Assembly: GCF_009649225.1 (NCBI RefSeq)
Contig: NZ_WJPP01000004.1
Span: forward strand, 124,001 to 188,000
Direction: 5' to 3'
Source: Spiribacter salilacus
GTDB lineage: Bacteria; Pseudomonadota; Gammaproteobacteria; Nitrococcales; Nitrococcaceae
Length of the DNA: 64,000 nt
Shown here piece by piece: positions 1 to 9,609 of the stretch. Every line of letters begins with the position of its first letter. The first letter of the stretch is position 1. Made by a program: the position numbers and the translations under genes. The notes below the pieces were generated by a model. It worked only from the letters and a program-made list of their open reading frames with translations. It ran no database searches and was not told the origin of the DNA.

Positions 1-2441
1 TTGATGTGCAAATGATTGGCGGCATGGTGTTGCACCAAGGCCGTATTGCCGAAATGAAAACGGGTGAGGGAAAAACGCTGGTGGCAACGCTAGCGGCCTA
101 TCTCAATGCGCTGCCCGGTGAGGGTGTCCATGTTATTACCGTTAACGACTATCTGGCCCGCCGTGATGCCGAATGGATGGGGCAGGTTTATCGATTTCTT
201 GGGTTAGAGGTGGGTGTTGTTGTGCCGGGCATGGATGGCCCGAGTAAGCGCGCTGCCTATCAGGCCGATATTACTTACGGTACCAATAATGAATTTGGTT
301 TCGACTACTTGCGCGACAACATGGCGCTGCGTGCTGGTGATCGAATGCAACGGGGGCGGTACTTTGCCATTGTGGATGAGGTGGACTCCATCCTGATTGA
401 TGAGGCCAGAACACCACTGATTATTTCTGGGCGCGCCGAGCAATCGAGCGAGCTGTATTTGAAGATGAACCAATTAGTGCCGAAGCTGGTGGCGCAGGAA
501 GAAGAAGAGGGGCCCGGTGATTATCATCTTGATGAAAAAGCTCGTCAGGCCTTTTTGACAGAGGATGGGCAAGAGCGTGCCGAAGACTTGCTGCGGCAGG
601 CTGGCATGCTGGGTGAGGATGAATCCTTATACGACACGCGTAATATCGCAATGGTGCATCATCTCAATGCCGCACTGCGCGCGCATACGCTGTATCAGCG
701 AGATGTGCATTATTTGGTGCGGGATAACCAGATCGTCATCGTCGATGAATTTACCGGTCGTGCGATGCCAGGGCGGCGCTGGTCTGAGGGTTTGCATCAG
801 GCCATTGAGGCTAAGGAAGGCGTTGAGATTCAGGCAGAAAATCAAACGCTAGCCTCGATTACCTTCCAGAACTATTTTCGGATGTACAACAAGCTAGCGG
901 GGATGACCGGTACCGCCGATACCGAAGCCTATGAGTTTCAGCATATCTATGGCCTGGAAGTGGCGGTAATTCCTACCCATCGTCCGATGGTGCGCGCCGA
1001 TCATCACGATTTGGTCTTTTTAAATCAGGAAGATAAATACGCCGCTATCATTGAAGACATTCAAGACTGTAATAAACGCGGCCAGCCGGTGCTGGTCGGT
1101 ACAACGTCTATTGAAAGCTCGGAGCGTATTTCCTCGGCGTTAACCAAAGCCAAAATTGCCCATGAAGTGCTGAATGCTAAACAGCATGAGCGCGAGGCAG
1201 GCATCATTGCAGACGCCGGCAAGCCCGGGGCGGTAACAATTGCAACCAATATGGCCGGCCGTGGCACCGATATCGTGTTGGGTGGTAATGCAGAAGGCGA
1301 TGAGGAAGGTTGGCAGGCACGTCATGACGCGGTTATCGAAGCGGGTGGCTTGCACGTTATTGGTACCGAGCGGCATGAATCGCGGCGCATTGATAATCAG
1401 CTGCGGGGGCGCTCGGGGCGGCAGGGCGATCCAGGTTCTACCCGATTTTTCCTCTCCCTCGATGATAGCCTTTTGCGGATTTTTGCCTCAGATCGTGTAT
1501 CAGGAATGATGCAGCGGCTGGGGATGCAACCGGGAGAAGCTATCGAAAGTGGCATGGTCTCTCGTGTAATTGAAAATGCGCAGCGTAAAGTGGAAGCGCA
1601 TAACTTTGATATTCGTAAACACCTGTTGGACTTTGATGATGTCGCCAACGATCAGCGGCGGGTAATTTATGCCCAGCGTGATGAGCTGCTGGAGTCAGAG
1701 GATATCTCCGGCACCGTGGTGGATATGCAAAACGATGTGCTTGAAGCTTTAGTTGCTGAGCACATGCCGCCCGGTACGATTGAGGATCAATGGGATGTGC
1801 CGGCACTTGAAGAGTCGCTACAAGGCCAATTTGGCATAGCCCTACCGGTGGCACAATGGCTTGAAGAAGATGATGAGCTGGATCGAGATGGTGTTACTGA
1901 GCGACTCGAAACAGAAGTTGCAGCACGCTACACCGCAAAAGAAGAAGAAGTGTCTGCTATTGGTGTGAATATGCGAGAGGTTGAGAAAAGCTTCCTCTTA
2001 CAAGTGCTCGATAATCAGTGGAAAGAGCATTTGGCGGCAATGGATTTCCTGCGTCAAGGCATTGGTTTGCGTGGAATGGCGCAACGTAATCCGAAGCAAG
2101 AATTTAAAAAAGAAGCGTTTGAGATGTTTAGCGAGATGCTAGATGGCATTAAGCGGGAAACCATTCGCATCTTGTTTAATGTCAATGTGCGCGGTCCGGA
2201 AGACACGCAGGCGGCTGAAGCAGAAAGAGCCGCGCAACAGGCGCGTTCGATGCAGTTCCAACATGCCTCTAGCGATGCGCTGGCACAAGATGAAAGCGCG
2301 TCGTCGCCGGCTGCAGGGGGTGGCAAGGAGCGTCAGCCATTTATTCGGGGCCAGCGAAAAGTTGGCCGCAATGAGCCTTGCCCTTGCGGATCCGGTAAAA
2401 AGTATAAAGCTTGTCATGGGCGTCTCGATGGCGGTGGGTGA
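1..2441 (+). CDS. secA: SecA preprotein translocase ATPase (5'-truncated by window edge)
   Basis: ATPase motor that drives unfolded preproteins through the SecYEG channel. The window opens inside the gene, just before the Walker A motif (KTGEGKT); about 812 residues remain of a family length near 900. Visible in order: helicase motifs with [15 protein letters not shown], the preprotein cross-linking region, MAGRGTDI and RGRSGRQGD of the second nucleotide-binding fold, the helical wing and scaffold, and a C-terminal zinc-binding [14 protein letters not shown] tail that binds SecB and phospholipid. The reading frame enters at base 3; the apparent GTG at 6 is internal. The 3' end overlaps argJ by 14 bp. 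Identification is certain. Confidence 0.98.
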   Translation, partial: DVQMIGGMVLHQGRIAEMKTGEGKTLVATLAAYLNALPGEGVHVITVNDYLARRDAEWMGQVYRFLGLEVGVVVPGMDGPSKRAAYQADITYGTNNEFGFDYLRDNMALRAGDRMQRGRYFAIVDEVDSILIDEARTPLIISGRAEQSSELYLKMNQLVPKLVAQEEEEGPGDYHLDEKARQAFLTEDGQERAEDLLRQAGMLGEDESLYDTRNIAMVHHLNAALRAHTLYQRDVHYLVRDNQIVIVDEFTGRAMPGRRWSEGLHQAIEAKEGVEIQAENQTLASITFQNYFRMYNKLAGMTGTADTEAYEFQHIYGLEVAVIPTHRPMVRADHHDLVFLNQEDKYAAIIEDIQDCNKRGQPVLVGTTSIESSERISSALTKAKIAHEVLNAKQHEREAGIIADAGKPGAVTIATNMAGRGTDIVLGGNAEGDEEGWQARHDAVIEAGGLHVIGTERHESRRIDNQLRGRSGRQGDPGSTRFFLSLDDSLLRIFASDRVSGMMQRLGMQPGEAIESGMVSRVIENAQRKVEAHNFDIRKHLLDFDDVANDQRRVIYAQRDELLESEDISGTVVDMQNDVLEALVAEHMPPGTIEDQWDVPALEESLQGQFGIALPVAQWLEEDDELDRDGVTERLETEVAARYTAKEEEVSAIGVNMREVEKSFLLQVLDNQWKEHLAAMDFLRQGIGLRGMAQRNPKQEFKKEAFEMFSEMLDGIKRETIRILFNVNVRGPEDTQAAEAERAAQQARSMQFQHASSDALAQDESASSPAAGGGKERQPFIRGQRKVGRNEPCPCGSGKKYKACHGRLDGGG

Positions 2442-3642
2442 ATCACCGCTGCCACCGCTACATCCGGTGGCGGGGGTGCGTCTTGCAACGGTAATGGCTG
2501 GCATCCGCCGCGCTGAAGAGCCAGATTTAGTGCTAATTGAATTAGCGAAAGACTCGAGTGTGGCGGCCGTATTTACGCGCAATCGTTTCCGAGCTGCGCC
2601 CGTGCGGTTGGCAGAAACCCATTTACAGAATTCGCCAAGCCGCTACTTAGTGATTAATACCGGTAATGCTAACGCGGGCACAGGCGCAGCGGGCAATCAA
2701 GCCGCTCTAAAAACCTGTCAGGCCGTCGCAGATGTTGCGGGATGTGAGCCAGAGCAGGTCCTGCCCTATTCAACGGGTGTAATTGGTGAGCTCTTGCCTG
2801 TTACCCCCCTAATTGAGGCGCTGCCCGATGCTTATCAGAAGTTAGCCGATGATGGGTGGGCAGCGGCTGCCGATGGCATCCGTACCACCGATTTGCGCCC
2901 GAAAGGGCGTAGCGTACAAGTGGATCTTTCAGCGGGCCCCGTAACTATCACGGGTATTGCGAAGGGCTCGGGCATGATTCGGCCTGATATGGCCACGATG
3001 CTGGCTTTTGTGGCTACCGATGCAGCGGTTGAGGGCTCGCTATTGCGTCAGTTATTAACCACTGCGGTTGGTAAAAGCTTTAATCGAATTACGGTGGATG
3101 GTGATACTTCCACCAATGACGCCTGCACGTTAATGGCTACAGGCGCCTCGGGTATCGCTTTGGACTCTGCCTCGCCAGATCTGGGTTCATTTGCCGCCGC
3201 ACTGAATCAACTATGTATTGAGCTGGCTCAAGAAGTTGTGGCAGATGGCGAGGGTGCAACCAAGTTAGTGAGCATTCTTGTGTCAGGGGCGCGCTCTGAG
3301 GCAGAGGCTGAGGCTGTGGGATTTGTGGTGGCAGAGTCGCCCTTGGTTAAAACTGCGTTATTTGCGAGCGATCCAAATTGGGGTCGAATTCTTGCGGCGG
3401 TGGGTCGAGCGCCTATTGATAACTTGGATGTTGGCCGAGTTGCCATTTCGATTAGTGGTTACCCAATTGCGATTGCAGGGGGGCTTGCTGATACCTACGA
3501 AGAACCCGTAGTGGCCAGGGCTATGCAAGAAGACCACCTCACCGTTGAGATCAACCTAGGCCGTGGCGATGCACAAGCGACGGTGTGGACGTGTGACCTT
3601 TCTTATGAGTATGTCCGCATTAATGCGGAGTACCGTAGCTGA
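2428..3642 (+). CDS. argJ: Bifunctional ornithine acetyltransferase / N-acetylglutamate synthase ArgJ
   Basis: Transfers acetyl from N-acetylornithine to glutamate, closing the cyclic arginine pathway, and in bifunctional forms also uses acetyl-CoA. The protein is 404 aa. The autoproteolytic site is in MATML with the nucleophile Thr190, preceded by the conserved KGSGMIRP. Other family stretches are [31 protein letters not shown] and the C-terminal INAEYRS. ATG 2428 is chosen because MAVG...PLHPV matches known N-termini; an in-frame ATG lies 12 bp upstream, and longer forms would run through secA. It overlaps the secA end by 14 bp. argD and argF lie about 39 kb away on minus. Confidence 0.96.
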   Translation: MAVGESPLPPLHPVAGVRLATVMAGIRRAEEPDLVLIELAKDSSVAAVFTRNRFRAAPVRLAETHLQNSPSRYLVINTGNANAGTGAAGNQAALKTCQAVADVAGCEPEQVLPYSTGVIGELLPVTPLIEALPDAYQKLADDGWAAAADGIRTTDLRPKGRSVQVDLSAGPVTITGIAKGSGMIRPDMATMLAFVATDAAVEGSLLRQLLTTAVGKSFNRITVDGDTSTNDACTLMATGASGIALDSASPDLGSFAAALNQLCIELAQEVVADGEGATKLVSILVSGARSEAEAEAVGFVVAESPLVKTALFASDPNWGRILAAVGRAPIDNLDVGRVAISISGYPIAIAGGLADTYEEPVVARAMQEDHLTVEINLGRGDAQATVWTCDLSYEYVRINAEYRS

Positions 3643-3644
3643 TA

Positions 3645-4592
3645 ATGTCATCGCTTCCGCACTGGCTGGTTGCCGTGGGGGTGCTGCAGGATAAAACCGG
3701 CGCGGTACTCATTACCCAACGCGACCTAAAGCGACACCAAGGTGGGCGCTGGGAGTTTCCCGGTGGAAAGGTAGAGCCCGGCGAATCTGTTTTAGATGGC
3801 CTTGCCCGAGAGCTCAATGAAGAATTGGGTATTACTATTGGTCAAACCCAGCCTTTGATACGAATCCCTTTTGAATACCCTGAGTGTCGGGTCACCTTGG
3901 CGGTTATCAGGGTGCAAGAATGGCAGGGTCAGGCGCATGGTCGAGAAAATCAGCCCCTGCGGTGGTGCCCGATATCAGAACTGGATGTGCAAGCATTTCC
4001 AGCTGCTAACTCGCCCATCATTACAGCGCTAAAATTGCCGCCCTTTTACGTCATTACGCCAGATTGTGGTTCGCGTGCCGAGTGGCCAGCCTGGCTGGAG
4101 CGGTTAGAGCGTGTGCTTGCTAACGGCGCTAAGCTCATTCAGTTGCGCGTCTCTTTGCCCCCCAGTGAGCAGGCCGCATTAGCCCGTCTAGCCCTTGAAT
4201 GCTGCCATCGGGCAAATGCAGAGTTGTTAATTAATCGAAATGCCGAGTTGGCGGAGCAGATTGGGGCGGACGGCGTGCATTTATCCGCAGCTCAGCTAAA
4301 CACGCTGTCGCAGCGGCCGCTGCCTGATGCGGCATGGGTGGCTGCGTCTTGTCATAATACAGATGAATTGGCTGCCGCAGCAAAGCTGGGCGTGGATTTT
4401 GGTGTGCTCAGTCCTGTGCGCCCGACAAGCAGTCATCCTCATGCTCAGCCGATTGGCTGGGCCGGTTTTGGTCGATTGGCAGCTAAAGCGCCGTTTCCAC
4501 TGTATGCGCTGGGCGGAATGAGCCCGAACGATCTTGCGAGTGCGAGGCAATTGGGTGGGCAGGGGGTGGCCGGTATTAGCGGCTTTGGATAA
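3645..4592 (+). CDS. Nudix hydrolase (MutT-like) fused to a ThiE-like domain
   Basis: Two-domain protein of 315 aa. Residues 1-130 are a MutT-type Nudix hydrolase with a complete Nudix box: G41, E47, R55-E56-L57, E59-E60, G62. MutT-type enzymes remove 8-oxo-dGTP and similar nucleotides. Residues ~130-315 resemble the thiamine-phosphate synthase barrel (LIQLR, GADGVHLS, LSPVRPTSSHP, ALGGM). The phosphate-binding and catalytic positions of genuine ThiE are not clearly kept, so a thiamine role is doubtful. The fusion is known in Pseudomonas and relatives, where the second half has no firm function. It starts 2 bp after argJ and its end overlaps the convergent zapD end by 17 bp. Confidence 0.9.
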   Translation: MSSLPHWLVAVGVLQDKTGAVLITQRDLKRHQGGRWEFPGGKVEPGESVLDGLARELNEELGITIGQTQPLIRIPFEYPECRVTLAVIRVQEWQGQAHGRENQPLRWCPISELDVQAFPAANSPIITALKLPPFYVITPDCGSRAEWPAWLERLERVLANGAKLIQLRVSLPPSEQAALARLALECCHRANAELLINRNAELAEQIGADGVHLSAAQLNTLSQRPLPDAAWVAASCHNTDELAAAAKLGVDFGVLSPVRPTSSHPHAQPIGWAGFGRLAAKAPFPLYALGGMSPNDLASARQLGGQGVAGISGFG

Positions 4593-5379
4593 CGCAGCGC
4601 TCTAGAATAAAGGGCACATCGTGGTCGACTTGTTTGGGTCGTTCTCCATGCGAGGGCTGATGTAAAAATCGAATCGTGCAAAAGTGACGGCTGCCGCTGA
4701 TTTCAGGGAAGCATTGGGTCGTACGATCCATGCGCACCCGTAGCATCTGTATAGCGGTGTTGGGATCTAACTTGGCGTTATAGCTACCACCGGCGGCAAC
4801 TTCATCAATAGGATCGGCACTTTGCCTTAATACTCGAAGGACCAGAGCAGAGCCTTCAGAAATAGCCTCAAAGCCACTAAGCCATTCTTTTATTAGCGCC
4901 TGCCGTTCGGTAACTGGCGACTGTAGCCAAAGATGATAGCCGGGTAGATCAAACGCACAGGTTCCACCCAGTACCCCCGCTCGCTGGCTGATTGCCGTTA
5001 GAAAGGCATTGTCACGCATCGAGGCAGGTAGCCCGGGAGGCGCCTCGCGAAGCGCTTTGCTCACACGATCTGCTTGTTCGAGCACCGTTTGCAGCTGTTG
5101 ACCTTTAACACCGGGCAGACCGCGCAGTTGCGAAAGGGTTGAGCGTTGGCGCTCTAGCTCTTTTTGCAATTCGGCGCGAACATCACTGCGGGTTAGTAGA
5201 TCAATAATATCAAGCAGCGCATCGACGGCCGTGCGCGCATGCCATTCGCTGTTGCCAGTTTTGCCAAACTCCACGCGCTCGAAGAGAAAATTTAGGCGCA
5301 GCAGGGTTCGAATCCGCTCGTTGAGTGGGTATTCATAGGTAATTAAATCTTTGGTCGGATTACCTGCCATAGTCTGCAT
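4576..5379 (-). CDS. zapD: Cell division protein ZapD (FtsZ-bundling factor)
   Basis: Cytoplasmic Z-ring-associated protein (formerly YacF, DUF1342) that crosslinks FtsZ filaments during septation. The sequence carries family blocks: YEYPLNERIRTLLRL near the N-terminus, the helical stretch LLDIIDLLTRSDVRAELQKE, LPGVK, FDLPGYHLWL in the middle and FPEISGSRHFCTIRFL near the end. ATG 5379 is preferred because it matches the MQT start of relatives; GTG 5385 and ATG 5370 are alternatives. It follows coaE as in many gammaproteobacteria, but the usual yacG partner is missing and the gene ends inside the convergent Nudix gene. Confidence 0.93.
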   Translation of the reverse strand: MQTMAGNPTKDLITYEYPLNERIRTLLRLNFLFERVEFGKTGNSEWHARTAVDALLDIIDLLTRSDVRAELQKELERQRSTLSQLRGLPGVKGQQLQTVLEQADRVSKALREAPPGLPASMRDNAFLTAISQRAGVLGGTCAFDLPGYHLWLQSPVTERQALIKEWLSGFEAISEGSALVLRVLRQSADPIDEVAAGGSYNAKLDPNTAIQMLRVRMDRTTQCFPEISGSRHFCTIRFLHQPSHGERPKQVDHDVPFILERCVIQSR

Positions 5380-5413
5380 TGTCACTCAGGCCTATGCCGT
5401 GAGCAAATTCCGG

Positions 5414-6019
5414 TTAGGTTGTAGTGAGACTCAGGTACTTGTTATGCAGCGCTAAAATCTCATTGTCTAAACTTTCTAGAGCAGCATCGTTATGGATAAC
5501 GTCATCGGCTTTGGTCAGTCGGCTTGATCGGTCTGCCTGGCTGTTAATTATCGCTTGCGCTTTTTCAGCAGAAATGCCGTCGCGCTGCATTAAGCGGGCC
5601 TTTTGCGTGCTTTCGGGTGCATCAATAACCAAAACCCGATCGACAAGCCGATCCCAGCCTTTTTCAATTAACAAGGGCACTACCAAGACTACATACTTTG
5701 CGTCAGCCGCGGCAATTCGGTTAAGTGCTAAGTCACGGATGGCAGGATGAGTGATTGCTTCGAGATCAGCGCGCGCTTGAGCGTCTTCAAAAATAAGATT
5801 ACGCAATGCACGGCGGTTTAATTGCCCGGTAGCGTCTAACACAGAGTTGCCAAAGCGCGCTTTAATAGCATTAAGGGCGGGCATCCCGGGCGCAACGACT
5901 TCGCGGGCAATCGCATCAGTATCGATAACAGGAACGCCGAGTTGTGAAAAACCCTCAGCGACCGAGCTCTTTCCGCTTGCGATCCCACCGGTTAGTCCAA
6001 TGACAAGGGGCTTACCCAT
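5414..6019 (-). CDS. coaE: Dephospho-CoA kinase CoaE
   Basis: Phosphorylates the ribose 3'-hydroxyl of dephospho-CoA, the last step of coenzyme A synthesis. The N-terminal P-loop is GLTGGIASGKS, followed by DTDAIAREVV, the ITHPAIRDL lid region and VPLLIEKGWD, all typical of the family. ATG 6019 gives 201 aa, close to the E. coli length of 206, and places the P-loop at the normal distance. An in-frame ATG at 6037 would overlap pilD by 10 bp and cannot be excluded. The order pilD-coaE-zapD is common in type IV pilus loci of gammaproteobacteria. Confidence 0.95.
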   Translation of the reverse strand: MGKPLVIGLTGGIASGKSSVAEGFSQLGVPVIDTDAIAREVVAPGMPALNAIKARFGNSVLDATGQLNRRALRNLIFEDAQARADLEAITHPAIRDLALNRIAAADAKYVVLVVPLLIEKGWDRLVDRVLVIDAPESTQKARLMQRDGISAEKAQAIINSQADRSSRLTKADDVIHNDAALESLDNEILALHNKYLSLTTT

Positions 6020-6027
6020 ACGCTCAA

Positions 6028-6807
6028 TTAACTCCATGAAAACGGAAAGACTAACGCGATCCAGCCGGCGCCGGCTAGCCAAGGTCCAAACGGCATTGGG
6101 TCTTTTCGGCCAGCCTTACCAAGCGCCATCCGCATAATCGCAAATAGGGCGCCTCCGCTTGCGGCTAACATAAGCACAAACGGCAACGCCCCAGCGCCTA
6201 GCCATGCCCCTAGCATGGCAAGCAGTTTAAAGTCGCCATTTCCCATACCGAATTCACCCGTTAGCAGATGGTGTAGGGCATTCATTGACCATAAAATCAG
6301 ATACCCGATAGCACTGCCAAGAATGGCTTCTGTGGGTGTTAGTGAGCCTGGTCCCACTGCAAACAGCAGGCCCGCCCATAAGCCAGTTAGCGTTAAGCAG
6401 TCTGGCAAAATAAAATGCGCCTGATCAATGGCCGCTAGGGTAATTAACCCGGCGCTAACTGCCATGAGGCAGACCCCGATGATGTCAGCGTCTAATTGCC
6501 AAGCAACGATGCCAAAGCTTGTGGCGGTGAGCAGTTCAACGAATGGATAGCGCAAAGAAATTGAGCCATGGCAGCTATGACAGCGACCGTGGCGCTTTAT
6601 CCATCCAATTACGGGCAGGTTGTCATGCCAACGCAGGCGATCTTTGCACTGTGGGCAGTGGGAGGCTGGCCAGAGAATGCCGGGTGGGGCATCTTTATTA
6701 TCACCGCCGGCCCATTGATGTTGCAGTTGGGCGGGTAGTCGATAGATAACAACATTTAAAAAGCTGCCAATCAGTAACCCTAAAATAAAGCTGACAACGC
6801 TGCTCAA
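6028..6807 (-). CDS. pilD: Type IV prepilin peptidase / N-methyltransferase PilD
   Basis: Inner-membrane aspartic protease that cleaves type IV prepilins and pseudopilins after glycine and methylates the new N-terminal phenylalanine. The protein is 259 aa with about eight membrane segments. A cytoplasmic zinc-binding loop with two pairs of cysteines (CPQC and CHSC) lies around residues 50-80. The catalytic aspartates sit in AAIDQAHFILPD and in GMGNGDFKLL, the GxGD motif. Its ATG overlaps the pilC stop by 4 bp, so it is translated with pilC. Likely substrates in this window are the pilin-like genes near 33.5-34.5 kb. Confidence 0.96.
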   Translation of the reverse strand: MSSVVSFILGLLIGSFLNVVIYRLPAQLQHQWAGGDNKDAPPGILWPASHCPQCKDRLRWHDNLPVIGWIKRHGRCHSCHGSISLRYPFVELLTATSFGIVAWQLDADIIGVCLMAVSAGLITLAAIDQAHFILPDCLTLTGLWAGLLFAVGPGSLTPTEAILGSAIGYLILWSMNALHHLLTGEFGMGNGDFKLLAMLGAWLGAGALPFVLMLAASGGALFAIMRMALGKAGRKDPMPFGPWLAGAGWIALVFPFSWS

Positions 6808-8015
6808 AATACCCCTCCCATCTGAAAAACGGGCAGGTACATCGCCAACACCAGCCCGCCAACAACCACACCAAGAAAAACCATGAGTAACGGTTCGATC
6901 ATGGCGCCAAGAGAATCAACGGTGGCCTCTACGGCTGCTTCTTCCTGACTTGCAACGCGTTCGAGCATTTCACCAAGTGCGCCGGTTTCCTCACCAACGG
7001 CAATCATTTGAGTTACGTGAATTGGGAAGGCGTGGGTGTCTGCCAAAGCAGTGGCTAGACCCTGGCCGCCGGTAATTTGCGCTTGCACCTGTTCGGTGAT
7101 TTTTAAGAAGTAGCGATTGCTGGTTGCGTCGGCAGCGCCCGGAAGCGCTTCTGAAAGAGGCATTCCGGCCTGCAACATTAGCCCAAGCGTGCGGGTGAGG
7201 CGGGCGATCAGGGCCCGTTGTTGAAAGGCACCAAAAAGCGGAATACGCAGCTTAAGCTTATCGATAACTAAAGAGAGTCCGGGCAGGTGTTTGCCTAAGC
7301 GCAAACTGAGCATGAAACAGAGTCCAATGCCAATGCCGAGCTGCCAGCCTCCCGATTTAAGCCACTCTGAGGCACTAAGCACCCGGGCGGTAACCATTGG
7401 GAGCTCTGCGCCAAAATCGCCAAACATCTCAGCAAAACGCGGTACCACAAATAGCAGCAATGCAAGGCTGACCGCACTGGCAACGGCCAAAACCAGTAAG
7501 GGGTAGCGCATGGCGCGGCTAACCTTTTGTCGCAGCAGAGCTTGTTGTTCTGCATGATGTGCCACGCGGCTGAGCAGCGGTTCTAGCGCGCTTGCCTGCT
7601 CGCCGGCGTCAATCAGATTGCAGGTAATTGCATCAAAGAGCCGGGGGTGGGCGCGCAGGCTAACGGCCAGTGGTTGACCTGAGGCAATCTGGGCAATTAC
7701 CTCGTCCATTGCTTGAGCTAATCCCCGATGCTGTGTCGTACTGCGAATAATTGCCAGTGCTTGTACCAGTGGGATTGCGGCGTTGCTTAGGGTGGCAAGT
7801 TGTCGCAGCATTTGAGGGACCTGCTTGCTGCCACCCGATTCGGCATTGGCTTTAGCGAATCGTCCGAAAGCTTCAGGAATGCGTAATTGTCGATAAGGAA
7901 TGACACGCGCGTTGATTAATTGGGCGCGCAGCTGATGCCCATCAGTAGCCCAATTGAGGCCGTATCGCAACTTGCCATGTTGATCGATGCCGTACCAAAG
8001 GAAATAGCAACGCAT
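6804..8015 (-). CDS. pilC: Type IV pilus inner-membrane platform protein PilC
   Basis: Inner-membrane platform protein of the type IV pilus machine, coupling the PilB and PilT motors to pilin insertion. At 403 aa it has two T2SSF domains, each a cytoplasmic helical bundle followed by membrane helices; the second includes the GEETGALGEMLERVA signature. The last segment is a long hydrophobic helix (LLMVFLGVVVGGLVLAMYLP). It lies 2 bp after pilB and overlaps pilD by 4 bp, forming a pilBCD operon. No pilA lies next to the operon. Confidence 0.95.
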   Translation of the reverse strand: MRCYFLWYGIDQHGKLRYGLNWATDGHQLRAQLINARVIPYRQLRIPEAFGRFAKANAESGGSKQVPQMLRQLATLSNAAIPLVQALAIIRSTTQHRGLAQAMDEVIAQIASGQPLAVSLRAHPRLFDAITCNLIDAGEQASALEPLLSRVAHHAEQQALLRQKVSRAMRYPLLVLAVASAVSLALLLFVVPRFAEMFGDFGAELPMVTARVLSASEWLKSGGWQLGIGIGLCFMLSLRLGKHLPGLSLVIDKLKLRIPLFGAFQQRALIARLTRTLGLMLQAGMPLSEALPGAADATSNRYFLKITEQVQAQITGGQGLATALADTHAFPIHVTQMIAVGEETGALGEMLERVASQEEAAVEATVDSLGAMIEPLLMVFLGVVVGGLVLAMYLPVFQMGGVF

Positions 8016-8017
8016 CT

Positions 8018-9580
8018 TTAAGACTCGTTCGTGATTCGCAGAACTTCGGAATGGTTTGTGAGTCCCTCGCTTACTTTTCGATTGCCCGCGCTACGTAGGT
8101 CTTCTGCGGGTACAGGCGCTGTGCCCGCTAAAATTGCCTGGCATGCACTCGCATCCATTGGTAAGAGTTGGTAGATCCCAATCCGACCCCGATACCCCCC
8201 GGTGCACTGAGCACAACCTGCATGCTCGGGGCCGCAGGCAGGGCAAAGCCGGCGGACGAGCCGCTGAGCGATAATTAGGTTGACCGAGGCCACGATATTC
8301 CAGGGCTCAATGCCCATGTTTAATAGGCGTGTAATGGCACTGGGGGCGTCGTTGGTATGCAAGGTTGATAGAACAAGATGCCCGGTTTGCGCTGCCTTGA
8401 TGGCAATGTCTGCCGTTTCTCGATCACGAATTTCTCCTACCATAATCACGTCAGGATCTTGGCGCAGGAAAGCCCGCAACGTGCGTGGAAAATCAAGCCC
8501 TGCTTTGGGGTTAATACCGACTTGATTTACGCCGGGCAGATTAATTTCCACAGGATCTTCGACGGTCAGGATGTTGCGCTCAGAACTGTTAAGGCGCCTT
8601 AATCCGCTATAAAGCGTGACTGTCTTGCCAGAGCCAGTGGGTCCAGTCACTAAAATCATGCCATGCGGGCGATCTATAGCGGTGATGTAGGTAGCAAGTT
8701 GCTCAGGATCCAGCCCCAGAGAGTCGAGCGCAGGGGCGTTATCAGCCGTTGAAAGCAGCCTTAAAACCAGCTTTTCTCCATAAAGGGTGGGGCATATGCT
8801 AACCCGAAAGTCCACATTGTCTCCCGCATCATTTTGTAATCGCAGGCGACCATCTTGAGGCAGTCTGCGCTCAGCAATATCAAGCCTCGCCATTACCTTA
8901 ATGCGGGCGGCAATACGGCCTGCCATGGTGATCGGCGGTGTTGCAACCTCGTGCAAAATGCCATCCTGACGAAAGCGGATACGGCAGACGCCCTCAAATG
9001 GTTCGATGTGAATATCAGACGCAACATCATCAATGGCCTGCTGTAGTAAGCGATTTACAAAGCGAATAACCGGCGTGTCGTCATCGCGATCATCATGAAC
9101 TTCTGTTGCGATGCTGGGCGTACTGGTTTCAAAGCCATGATCAACGCGACCCAGTGCAGCGGCAATCTGTGCGCTCAGGGCGTCATCAGCCACGATCATC
9201 GGCTCAGTGGGTACGCCGGTCTGAAAGCTAATTTCGTCTAATGACGCGAGTTCGGTTGGGTCAGAGATCGCAACCTGCAGACTGCCATCAGTTTGCGTTA
9301 ATGGAAGAACATGCAAGCGCCGAATGAGCGCGGGATCAACCTGATTGACTGCCTTCTGCTGGGCTTGCCATTGATATCCCGATAGTAGTGGGAGATCAAA
9401 TTCTTCAGCAATGAGGCGGGCTAATGGCGCGGGTGGCAGTAATGCTTCATCAAGCAGGTAGCGGATGAAAGAGCTGCTATTGCGCTCGGCGGTAGCAAGT
9501 GCCTCGTCACAACTCGCTGCATCTAAAAGACCAGCAGCGATAAGTCGCGTGGCAAGCTGGGGGCGTTCTGGTTTTGGCAT
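8018..9580 (-). CDS. pilB: Type IV pilus extension ATPase PilB
   Basis: Hexameric ATPase that powers pilus assembly. The 520-aa protein has an N-terminal GspE/PilB domain (~1-150), then the secretion ATPase core with SDIHIEPFEG, Walker A GPTGSGKTVTLY, the Asp box, Walker B DPDVIMVGEIRD and HLVLSTLHTND. A four-cysteine zinc site (CPAC...CAQC) follows in LCPACGPEHAGCAQC, a feature of PilB rather than the PilT retraction motor. The gene heads pilBCD and begins 29 bp after the EamA gene, so it may share that upstream transcript. Confidence 0.95.
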   Translation of the reverse strand: MPKPERPQLATRLIAAGLLDAASCDEALATAERNSSSFIRYLLDEALLPPAPLARLIAEEFDLPLLSGYQWQAQQKAVNQVDPALIRRLHVLPLTQTDGSLQVAISDPTELASLDEISFQTGVPTEPMIVADDALSAQIAAALGRVDHGFETSTPSIATEVHDDRDDDTPVIRFVNRLLQQAIDDVASDIHIEPFEGVCRIRFRQDGILHEVATPPITMAGRIAARIKVMARLDIAERRLPQDGRLRLQNDAGDNVDFRVSICPTLYGEKLVLRLLSTADNAPALDSLGLDPEQLATYITAIDRPHGMILVTGPTGSGKTVTLYSGLRRLNSSERNILTVEDPVEINLPGVNQVGINPKAGLDFPRTLRAFLRQDPDVIMVGEIRDRETADIAIKAAQTGHLVLSTLHTNDAPSAITRLLNMGIEPWNIVASVNLIIAQRLVRRLCPACGPEHAGCAQCTGGYRGRIGIYQLLPMDASACQAILAGTAPVPAEDLRSAGNRKVSEGLTNHSEVLRITNES

Positions 9581-9609
9581 GCGCCCAGCAAAACATGCTG
9601 AGGCTATCG

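Noticed and set aside
4030-4592. Functional thiamine-phosphate synthase
   Set aside because: It is only a diverged domain fused to a Nudix hydrolase; the key ThiE positions are not clearly kept.
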